From: an uncultured Chlorobiales bacterium
Lineage (GTDB): Bacteria > Bacteroidota > Chlorobiia > Chlorobiales > Thermochlorobacteraceae
NCBI GenBank assembly: GCA_938003965.1
Contig: CALKXI010000001.1
Location: 1 to 35,003, forward strand
DNA: 35,003 nt
Direction: 5' to 3'
How positions within the stretch are numbered: position 1 is the stretch's first letter; the number at the start of each line of letters is the position of its first letter. Made by a program: the position numbers and the translations under genes. Below are positions 19,405 through 26,017 of this stretch, piece after piece. The notes beneath the pieces were generated by a model that had not been told where the DNA came from, made no database searches, and worked only from the letters and a program-made list of their open reading frames with translations.

Positions 19405-20364
19405 TTACTTTCTGCCCCCTGCTGTTTCGCCGCCTGTGCCTGTGAAATACGGCTCATAAACGCTTCCACGCGAGGGATCGACGCGGCGCAAAATCGCATA
19501 GACTTCTTGCTTCAATTCGGGCGACGCATTTTTGAACACTTCTCCAATTTCAATCGCCTTTGCTTCAAAGAAACGCTTAATAACCAAACTGCGCGGGAAC
19601 CGTGCGTCGAGTTCGGCGATTTTTTTGAGCGAATCAGCAATTCGGCGACGCGCTTTGTCAGGGTCTTTGTGAAACTCGTCCAAGCCGTTGTAGTGGTAAG
19701 CATAAAATTCATCGCGGAACGGCAAAAAGCGAGGGTCAAGGTATTCTTGAATCATCTGCGCACGATTATCGCCGCCGCCATCGTCGACGCGCCAACCGCG
19801 TGCGAAGTTTCCTGTGGCTTGCGATTGCGCCAGTTGGCGAATGTTAAACGCTTTTGTGAAAAGTTGTGTGCCGCCTTGTTTATCAAATGTATCGGCGTCA
19901 AAGGCAAGAATCAAGTAGGCGTAATAATCCAAAAGGCTGGCTAACGGCGTGAAGACGAGTTCGTTATGAATCAAAACGCTTTGCCGTTCATCGTAAAAAA
20001 AATTCACATTAGCGTCTAGCATCCGCAAGAGCGACGAGGCGCGAAGCGAGCGATAAATCGGACGCGAGGCACCAATGAACATTTGCGCGCTATACTGTGC
20101 AGGCGCAACATTAACATTTGCCGAAAGAAAGGTGAACTCAATCTGACACTGAATCCTGTCCTCATCTGTCTCAAACTCGGTGCTGTTCGTCCAACGGTGT
20201 CGGTTGAGATAATCCAAGATGGTTTGACGAAAGTTTGTTAGTCGGACGCGCGCTTCGGCAGGTAGTTGCTCAATGTTGACGCGAACATCAACGAGCAACT
20301 CCTGCGCAAATGCGGTTGGCACAAAGTGCGCGAGAAAGACCCCGACAAAAAGCAAACGAGCCAT
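19405..20364 (-). CDS. DUF4835/PorD-like secreted protein, possible T9SS component
   Basis: 319 residues from the ATG at 20364, chosen because it starts a signal peptide (MARLLFVGVFLA to AFA). A TTG at 20382 would overlap the yceI stop. The mature part begins QELLVDVRVN and carries the family pattern: WTNSTEF with an ERIQC-like segment (DRIQCQIEF), RPIYRS, FFYDE, LASLLDYYAYLILAFDADTF with a following GG, FRDEFYAYHYNGLDEF, and RRVDPSRGSVYEPYF at the end. I recall this family being named PorD in Bacteroidota genomes and linked to type IX secretion; that link is from memory. Two T9SS-type cargo proteins are encoded in the same window. It is the last gene of the Rieske-led operon, 15 nt after yceI. 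Confidence 0.75.
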   Translation of the reverse strand: MARLLFVGVFLAHFVPTAFAQELLVDVRVNIEQLPAEARVRLTNFRQTILDYLNRHRWTNSTEFETDEDRIQCQIEFTFLSANVNVAPAQYSAQMFIGASRPIYRSLRASSLLRMLDANVNFFYDERQSVLIHNELVFTPLASLLDYYAYLILAFDADTFDKQGGTQLFTKAFNIRQLAQSQATGNFARGWRVDDGGGDNRAQMIQEYLDPRFLPFRDEFYAYHYNGLDEFHKDPDKARRRIADSLKKIAELDARFPRSLVIKRFFEAKAIEIGEVFKNASPELKQEVYAILRRVDPSRGSVYEPYFTGTGGETAGGRK

Positions 20365-20378
20365 GTGAAGAGCAGTTT

Positions 20379-20912
20379 TCAAAACGGAAAAACAACGACA
20401 AACGAAATGTAGAGAAATTCATCGGTCGGAATCAAGGCTAATTTTGGTCGCTCGACCTTGAAGTCTTCAAGTTTGACCGTGATTTTTCCCTCGACCGTAG
20501 TTTTGCCGTTCTGCGATTGGGCTTTTGCGGAAAATGAGACGGGCTTGGTAACTCCATGAAACGAGAGTTTTCCTGATACATTTAAGTCATTGCCGTTTGT
20601 TGAAACTGCATCGCTAATGAATGAGACTTCGGGATAAGTGAAGGCATCGATAACTTCCATTGCGTGAGAATCACGGTTGGAGTTTCCGCTGTCGAAGGTC
20701 ATTACATCGGCAGAAACCTTCACCGATTGAATTTCTTTGGCATCGTTGATTTCAACGTCGCAGATGAACTCTTTCGTTATGGCGTCAACTTTGTGAAGTG
20801 GGTGCGAAAGCGAATACTTTATCCAAGATTCGCCCTTGATGGCAGAAATTTTTTTTGCGTCGCGGCTCGGCGTGGCAATAAAAAGCAGTCCGATAAGAAG
20901 AAAGTTCAGCAT
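20379..20912 (-). CDS. YceI-family periplasmic lipid-binding-like protein
   Basis: 177 residues with an N-terminal signal peptide (about 1-14). The YceI lipocalin-like barrel is recognised from IKYSLSHPLHKVDAITKEF, DSGNSNRDSHAMEVIDAF (the DxxxxxRDxHm box), YPEVSFIS, a VSGKLSFHGVTKPVSF strand pair and the closing KVERPKLALIPTDEFLYISF. Relatives bind isoprenoid lipids or quinone-like molecules, and genes for them are often next to cytochrome b561. The upstream gene here is a small His-containing membrane protein, ending 9 nt before this ATG. Confidence 0.92.
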   Translation of the reverse strand: MLNFLLIGLLFIATPSRDAKKISAIKGESWIKYSLSHPLHKVDAITKEFICDVEINDAKEIQSVKVSADVMTFDSGNSNRDSHAMEVIDAFTYPEVSFISDAVSTNGNDLNVSGKLSFHGVTKPVSFSAKAQSQNGKTTVEGKITVKLEDFKVERPKLALIPTDEFLYISFVVVFPF

Positions 20913-20921
20913 AGTTCAAAT

Positions 20922-21623
20922 TCAAAATGCAAGTGAAATGATAGATGCGCTAAAAGCGGCGGTCGTGATGTATGCCGCCGTTTGATGCAAACGCACTTTT
21001 TGGTTGTAATCGCCGCTTGGGCTGGCGATGCGGTTGGCTAAAATAGGCGTAACAATCATGCCCGTGAAGTGAATCAGTGCAAAAAGTTTATGCGTTGAGA
21101 TGGAGTTCCACTCGTCGCGCCGCACGGCAGGCGGGGGCGAGAAGAGCGAGAACGCGGCGGTGGTCATGTAGGCGATGGTTGTCGCGTTGCCGAGCGTGCG
21201 TTTGGTGTCGTAGAGCGTAAAATCGCCGTCGAGATACCGCTGTCCGACGATGACGGTAGCAATCATTAAGCCGAGCGTCGCAATGCCCGCAACTTGGTGC
21301 GATGTGAGCATGATTCGGCGCACTTCTAATTCTTCTTTGCGCGATTCAGGCGTAAGCGGCGCAATGCCCGTCGCTCTGAACACGCCGTTCTCTCCCCAAA
21401 ATGCGCGCTCCATAAGGCTAATGTTTTTCGGAAGCAGACGCCGTTTTCGCGCCTGTTCAAGTGAATCGCTTTCAAGAACCGCTGTGGCGCGATGTTCTAA
21501 AACAGACTCAGATGTAGGTTCTTGTTCGCTAAACACACTCAACCGCGCATTGCGAGAGGCAACTTGTGCCAAGAGCATTTCTGAACAGAGCCAGAACAGC
21601 ACAAAAGCAAGCGTTGGCTTCAT
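20922..21623 (-). CDS. Small multi-helix membrane protein, possible b-type cytochrome
   Basis: 233 residues. A signal peptide (about 1-19) is followed by about 85 soluble residues and then four membrane helices from residue 105 on. Helix-associated histidines are H109 (LTSHQVAG), H178 and H185 (STHKLFALIHFTGM) and H213 (VRLHQTAAYITTAAF). This spacing is reminiscent of cytochrome b561-type haem sites, but I recognise no defined family and haem binding is inference. The gene starts inside the stop of the Rieske gene (TAATG overlap) and is followed by yceI after 9 nt, a context that also favours a redox role. Confidence 0.7.
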   Translation of the reverse strand: MKPTLAFVLFWLCSEMLLAQVASRNARLSVFSEQEPTSESVLEHRATAVLESDSLEQARKRRLLPKNISLMERAFWGENGVFRATGIAPLTPESRKEELEVRRIMLTSHQVAGIATLGLMIATVIVGQRYLDGDFTLYDTKRTLGNATTIAYMTTAAFSLFSPPPAVRRDEWNSISTHKLFALIHFTGMIVTPILANRIASPSGDYNQKVRLHQTAAYITTAAFSASIISLAF

Positions 21624-22111
21624 TAAAAAGTGATGGTTAGGATTTGGGTTTCAGCGTTGAAGGCAGTTTCAAATGAATCTAAGCCGCGCGGGGCGGGTCC
21701 TGAAAGTCGCGCTCCGAAATTGCCCGCTTGCATGCTAAACATCGATTGATGACACGGACAAGTTACGCTGTTCTGATTCGGCGTGCCAATGTCGCATTGC
21801 GCATGCGGACAAACGACTGAAACGGCGCGAAATTCTGTTTGAGCAGTTCGGCGAATAATCACGTCTTTCCCACGATTGCGGTTGCTTCCGAAATTGCGTC
21901 TCAGAATTCCGCCGACTTCGCGCAAGGCTTCAAAACCGTTTTCGTTAAGGTTCACTTCTACGCGCTCGCCTGTGCGCGGCGAGGTTGGATTGTCTTCGCC
22001 GCATCCGGCAAGCGTGCTTAAAAGAGAAGTACTCCCGACGAGCGCAAGGCTTCCGAGCGTCGCCGTTTTCAAGAAGTTGCGGCGCGATGTGTCAGTTGGT
22101 TTGTGTTTCAT
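21623..22111 (-). CDS. Tat-exported Rieske [2Fe-2S] lipoprotein
   Basis: 162 residues from the ATG at 22111. Longer in-frame starts exist but would bury the Tat signal. The N terminus has a twin-arginine motif SRRNFLK, a hydrophobic stretch and a lipobox LAGC (C37), so a lipoprotein exported folded is predicted. Both Rieske cluster boxes are complete: CPHAQC (ligands C101 and H103, disulfide C106) and CPCHQS (ligand C118, disulfide C120, ligand H121), followed by the Pro loop GPAPRGL. It is not next to a cytochrome b/petB gene, so a cytochrome bc role is doubtful. It heads a four-gene operon with a His-containing membrane protein, YceI and a PorD-like protein. Confidence 0.9.
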   Translation of the reverse strand: MKHKPTDTSRRNFLKTATLGSLALVGSTSLLSTLAGCGEDNPTSPRTGERVEVNLNENGFEALREVGGILRRNFGSNRNRGKDVIIRRTAQTEFRAVSVVCPHAQCDIGTPNQNSVTCPCHQSMFSMQAGNFGARLSGPAPRGLDSFETAFNAETQILTITF

Positions 22112-22115
22112 AATC

Positions 22116-22150
22116 GATTGGCTTGAAAGTTGCATTTGATTGGCTTGAAA
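22116..22150. repeat. 13-bp direct repeat spaced by 22 bp, upstream of the Rieske gene
   Basis: GATTGGCTTGAAA occurs perfectly at 22116-22128 and 22138-22150. The period of 22 bp is about two turns of DNA. It lies 5-39 nt before the Rieske ATG, in the leader. A tandem protein-binding site is possible. Confidence 0.6.
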
Positions 22151-22310
22151 AATTGACGCTTCAGAAACTGATAGCATACTTGCAGACTGAAAAATTCCCT
22201 TTTTCGTCCTCACCCCACACACATTGATGTCTTTTACAATCGCGCTTCACTAAACTTCTCATCTTTTGGAATCGCTTGTTTGCGGAGACTTTTTGGAGAC
22301 CAGCACGCTC

Positions 22311-22318
22311 TACCTTTG
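22311..22318 (+). promoter_or_regulatory. TAnnTTTG-type -7 box upstream of the 22356 gene
   Basis: TACCTTTG lies 37 nt before the ATG. A TTG at 22293-22295 is 15 nt upstream, shorter than the usual -33 spacing of about 19, so this is a partial match to a Bacteroidota-type promoter. Confidence 0.35.
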
Positions 22319-22355
22319 CCTCACACCATATTCTTTAACTAAAACATAACAAACA

Positions 22356-22778
22356 ATGCTCAACTTCAACGCGAATCGTAACCCTGAAGAATCCCTATCG
22401 AGGGCAAAAAACATTCTTTCAGGAAAAGGACCACTCGGATGGTTTGCCAAACTCTTCATCGGAAAAGAAGACTTGAATAAAATGAACGCCGCCGTAGGTC
22501 AGGCGCAAGATGCAATGGCTGATTTCAAAGAATCGGAGCGCATTCGCAATGTAGGCATATCTGCCAAAGCAAGCGTGCTTGCGATTCAAGACACGGGAAT
22601 GCTGTTGAACTATAACCCTGTCGTGATTCTGACAATGGAAGTGCGTCCTAATGCAGGCACGCCATATACGGTGAGTGTTAAAACGCCTGTATCTAAAATT
22701 GCGATTCCGCGTGTCGGCGATGAAGTCGCTGTCAAATACGACCCTGCCGATAAAATGAAAGTGGCTCTGGGTGCTTAA
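22356..22778 (+). CDS. Conserved-looking small protein of unknown function
   Basis: 140 residues without a signal peptide. The first half is helical and polar (AAVGQAQDAMADFKESERIRN). The second half is a small beta domain with SVLAIQDTGMLLNYNPVVILTMEV, then SKIAIPRVGDEVAVKYDPADKMKVAL. The IPRVGDEVAVKYDP turn resembles the ends of small barrel proteins seen in DUF3592-like families, but I cannot name one. The gene stands alone between a divergent Rieske operon and the convergent rsfS. It is probably cytoplasmic. No function is claimed. Confidence 0.75.
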   Translation: MLNFNANRNPEESLSRAKNILSGKGPLGWFAKLFIGKEDLNKMNAAVGQAQDAMADFKESERIRNVGISAKASVLAIQDTGMLLNYNPVVILTMEVRPNAGTPYTVSVKTPVSKIAIPRVGDEVAVKYDPADKMKVALGA

Positions 22779-22822
22779 CTCGTTCTCATCACAAGCAAGG
22801 AGAGCACTGTCAAGTAAATTGT

Positions 22823-23395
22823 TCAGGCGCGTTCAGATTTTGCCTTGCGCGTTTTTGGGGGCGGCACGAGTTGGAGTTCTTGTTCATCTTTGATATGAGT
22901 GAATTTGGCGTCGCCCCAGAGTTTTTCAAGCCCGTAGAAAGCGCGTCGTTCTTTTTGGAAAATGTGAACGATGACATTGACATAATCGAGCACAATCCAG
23001 GTCATTTCTTTGTCGTCGACGTAGGTTGGGCGTTCATCGTCTAAGAGTAAGCCATCGCGCACGGCGTCGGAAATGGCTTTAACTTGTTTATCGGAATCGG
23101 CGGAGCAAATAACAAAGTAGTCGGTCACGTCGGTCAAGCCGCGCACGTCGATAATCGTTACATCGTAGGCTTTTTTGGTGAACATGAGTTCGGCGATGCG
23201 TCGCGTGAGGAGTTCGCCCTCGTCAAGATGAACAACAATCGAAGAGGTGGTCGCGGTCTTTTTCGAAGCGGTTGCTCTTGCCGATTTCGGCGGAGTTTTT
23301 TTTGCTGAGGAGGATTTTGGTGAGGCTGTCTTTGACTTGCGCGCGGTTGAGGACGATTTCTTTGCGGTCGTTGATTTTTGTGCCAAGGGCGTCAA
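22823..23395 (-). CDS. rsfS: Ribosome silencing factor RsfS with a Lys/Ser-rich N-terminal extension
   Basis: 190 residues. Residues about 59-165 are the RsfS/DUF143 domain (AYDVTIIDVRGLTDVTDYFVI, CSADSDKQVKAISDAV, DYVNVIVHIFQKERRAFYGLEKLWGDA), which binds uL14 on the 50S subunit and blocks subunit joining. The first 52 residues are low-complexity Lys/Ser/Thr/Ala/Pro, and the C terminus is also basic. No ATG exists before residue 71. The TTG at 23395 is the first start after an in-frame TAA at 23399-23401, and a second TTG at residue 4 is also possible. The gene lies 45 nt downstream of acyP. Confidence 0.9.
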   Translation of the reverse strand: MTPLAQKSTTAKKSSSTARKSKTASPKSSSAKKTPPKSARATASKKTATTSSIVVHLDEGELLTRRIAELMFTKKAYDVTIIDVRGLTDVTDYFVICSADSDKQVKAISDAVRDGLLLDDERPTYVDDKEMTWIVLDYVNVIVHIFQKERRAFYGLEKLWGDAKFTHIKDEQELQLVPPPKTRKAKSERA

Positions 23396-23440
23396 GAGTT
23401 AAAGTTGGACGTTGATAGAAACCTGAAATTCAGTTGCAAG

Positions 23441-23728
23441 TTAATGACGGATTTCAAAGTCCGTAAATCTTCGCTCTGCGTCGCTTTGGAGCGTTTTACG
23501 GTGTTCTCTGACGGCAAGGACCTGTGCGCCGAGCGGACCTTTTTTCATTTCGGATATAAGGGCGTCGAGGCTTTCGGTGCTGCCTTCGGCTTCAAGTTCT
23601 ACGGTGCCGTCGGGCAGGTTGCGCACATAGCCCTTGATGCCGAGTTTCGTTGCTGTTTTTTGAACGAACCATCGGTAGCCAACGCCCTGAACGCGCCCTT
23701 CGGCAATTGCGTGAACGGCTTGAATCAT
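23441..23728 (-). CDS. acyP: Acylphosphatase
   Basis: 95 residues, the normal size. Acylphosphatase hydrolyses the carboxyl-phosphate bond of acyl phosphates such as acetyl or carbamoyl phosphate. The active-site Arg and Asn are R19 in GRVQGVGYRWFV and N37 in GYVRNLPDGTVE, both in signature context. The remaining alpha/beta sandwich, with LDALISEMKKGP, is complete. It sits between ftsH (68 nt upstream) and rsfS (45 nt downstream) on one strand, and a shared transcript is plausible. Confidence 0.93.
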   Translation of the reverse strand: MIQAVHAIAEGRVQGVGYRWFVQKTATKLGIKGYVRNLPDGTVELEAEGSTESLDALISEMKKGPLGAQVLAVREHRKTLQSDAERRFTDFEIRH

Positions 23729-23796
23729 AGAGCTGCTTGAAGTGTCAATGATGAATAATGTTCAGTGAGCGAAATAGACCAATTTGAGCGTTGATC

Positions 23797-25839
23797 TTAA
23801 TGCTCGCTTGTGCTGCGTGAGCTTTTGAGTTTTTCAACAGCGGCTTCAAGTTCGCGTCGTTCTTCCTCGCTGATAGTGGATTTGACTTCCGATTCAGCTA
23901 ATTCTTGGGATAAACTTTGGCTTGAGTTGGTATCGTCCATGTTGGGACGTTTTCCAAGAATGTCCTCAATATCTTTGTAGTTCAGCACTTCTCGTCTCAG
24001 GAGTTCAGTTGCCATGTGCTCGAGTTTTTCTCGGTTGGCGATAAGCAAATCGCGTGTAGTGATGTGTGCTTCATTGACGATACGTTTGACTTCTTCATCA
24101 ATAAGGCGTGCCGTGTCTTCACCGTAGCGTTTTTCGATACCCAAGCCTTGCAGATACATGTTGCTTGAATCGGCATAAGAGAGATAGCCAAGTTTTTCGC
24201 TCATGCCGTAAATAGCGACCATGCTGTAAGCGATGTCGGTAACGCGCTCGAGGTCGTTTTGCGCGCCCGTTGAAATAGATTGAAAGACGATTTCTTCAGC
24301 GACTCGTCCGCCAAGCAAGCCGCAGATGCGTGCAAAGAGTTCTTCTTTCGTCATCAGATAGCGGTCTTCGAGTGGCATGTTGAGCGTATAGCCAAGTGCG
24401 CTGACGCCACGGGGCACGATGGTTACTTTTTGCGGTGGGTCGTTGCCTTCCATCAGCCAACTGACAATGGCGTGTCCGCATTCATGGTAGGCTACAACTT
24501 TCTTTTCTTTCGGATTGATGACTTTGTTTTTCTTTTCCAGGCCGGCAATAACACGCTCGATGGCATCTTGAAAATCAATCATTTCTATGACGTCTTTGTT
24601 GCGGCGAGACGCAAGCAAGGCGGCTTCGTTGCAGATGTTGGCGAGTTCTGCGCCAGCAAAGCCTGGCGTCTGCGATGCAATCACTTTAATGTCGACATCT
24701 TTGCCAAGCGGCATGTTTTTTGTGTGGACTTTGAGAATATCAATGCGTCCTTTGAGGTCAGGCTTATCGATAACGATTTGACGGTCGAAGCGACCAGGGC
24801 GCAAGAGTGCAGGGTCTAAGACATCGGGGCGGTTCGTAGCCGCCATCATAATCACGCCTTTATCGGTCGCGAATCCGTCCATTTCCACAAGCAGTTGGTT
24901 GAGCGTGTTTTCGCGTTCGTCATTAACGCCCATCATCAGGCCTCTGCCGCGCGAGCGACCGACCGCATCAATTTCATCAATGAAGATAATGCATGGGGCT
25001 TTTTCCTTTGCGGTCTTGAACAAATCGCGCACGCGCGCTGCACCAACGCCCACGAACATCTCGACAAAGTCAGAGCCTGAAAGCGAGAAGAACGGCACCC
25101 CAGCTTCACCAGCAACGGCTTTCGCCATAAGCGTTTTGCCTGCACCAGGGGGACCGACGAGTAATACACCTTTGGGAAGTTTTCCGCCAAGTTTTGTGAA
25201 CTTTTTCGGGTCTTTGAGGAAGTCGACAATTTCCATCACTTCTTCTTTGGCTTCGTCTAATCCCGCTACATCTTTGAAGGTAATGCGCGGCGTATTTTCG
25301 TCGTGTTCATATAGTGCGGCTTTGTTCTTGCCGATGTTCATCACTTGCGAGTTGGGGTTCATGCGTCTGAAAATGAACAAATAAACCACAATCAGCAACG
25401 CAATCGGGAACACCCATTGCAAGATCTCAGTGAACCAATTGCTGTCGGAAACACCTTGAATTCTAACACCCTGTGCTTCAAGTTTCTCGATAAGCTTGTC
25501 ATCACGGAAAGTAACGACGGTATAAAAACGGCGAGCGTCGTGCTTTGAGCGCATGAAATTGGTCGAACGATTCTTCTCCTCGAGTTGATAGCTCGGCTTC
25601 AAAGTGGCGTAGATGCGCGACGGAGAAATCTGAACAGATTCAATTTTGCCTTCGTCGAGCATTTTTTTGAACTCGCTGTATGGAAGTTCTGCTGTCGTGC
25701 TCGACCAAAAAAACGTCAGTTGAATGCCGATTAAAATGACAATCGCAAGCACATAATAAATCGCGGTAAATTTCGGCTTGTTATTTTTCTTCTTGTCATC
25801 TTGACGGTTGAACTCATCAAAGAAATTCTTCTCTGGCAT
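23797..25839 (-). CDS. ftsH: ATP-dependent zinc metalloprotease FtsH
   Basis: 680 residues, typical for FtsH. Two membrane helices (about 26-46 and 136-157) flank a short periplasmic domain. The AAA module has Walker A GPPGAGKT (229-236), Walker B IIFIDEID (284-291) and the second region of homology ending LRPGRFDRQ. The protease domain has the zinc motif HECGH (452-456), with D529 in GAQNDL as the likely third ligand. FtsH degrades misassembled membrane proteins and selected soluble ones. It is divergent from the TonB-receptor-like gene across a 178-nt region. Confidence 0.97.
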   Translation of the reverse strand: MPEKNFFDEFNRQDDKKKNNKPKFTAIYYVLAIVILIGIQLTFFWSSTTAELPYSEFKKMLDEGKIESVQISPSRIYATLKPSYQLEEKNRSTNFMRSKHDARRFYTVVTFRDDKLIEKLEAQGVRIQGVSDSNWFTEILQWVFPIALLIVVYLFIFRRMNPNSQVMNIGKNKAALYEHDENTPRITFKDVAGLDEAKEEVMEIVDFLKDPKKFTKLGGKLPKGVLLVGPPGAGKTLMAKAVAGEAGVPFFSLSGSDFVEMFVGVGAARVRDLFKTAKEKAPCIIFIDEIDAVGRSRGRGLMMGVNDERENTLNQLLVEMDGFATDKGVIMMAATNRPDVLDPALLRPGRFDRQIVIDKPDLKGRIDILKVHTKNMPLGKDVDIKVIASQTPGFAGAELANICNEAALLASRRNKDVIEMIDFQDAIERVIAGLEKKNKVINPKEKKVVAYHECGHAIVSWLMEGNDPPQKVTIVPRGVSALGYTLNMPLEDRYLMTKEELFARICGLLGGRVAEEIVFQSISTGAQNDLERVTDIAYSMVAIYGMSEKLGYLSYADSSNMYLQGLGIEKRYGEDTARLIDEEVKRIVNEAHITTRDLLIANREKLEHMATELLRREVLNYKDIEDILGKRPNMDDTNSSQSLSQELAESEVKSTISEEERRELEAAVEKLKSSRSTSEH

Positions 25840-25910
25840 AGTGTGTACTTGTAAAAGTGAAAATTAAGTCTTGTTAATTCATCAATGGAAAGTTCCAAAG
25901 CATCAAATTC

Positions 25911-25936
25911 GTGTCAATCTTGCCTGTGTCAATCTT
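25911..25936. repeat. 11-bp direct repeat in the ftsH upstream region
   Basis: GTGTCAATCTT occurs at 25911-25921 and 25926-25936, a 15-bp period, within the divergent promoter region between ftsH and the outer-membrane receptor gene. It might be a regulator site; nothing else supports this. Confidence 0.4.
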
Positions 25937-26017
25937 TCTGCTACGATTTGCATCAAGTGATTTCTGTATATTTTTCAAAGCTAAGTGAATAATAGGCGGA
26001 ACGCCGAACGTTTGCAA

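Noticed and set aside
21623-22222. Longer start for the Rieske protein at 22222
   Set aside because: It would put about 37 residues ahead of the twin-arginine motif; the ATG at 22111 gives a normal Tat signal with lipobox.
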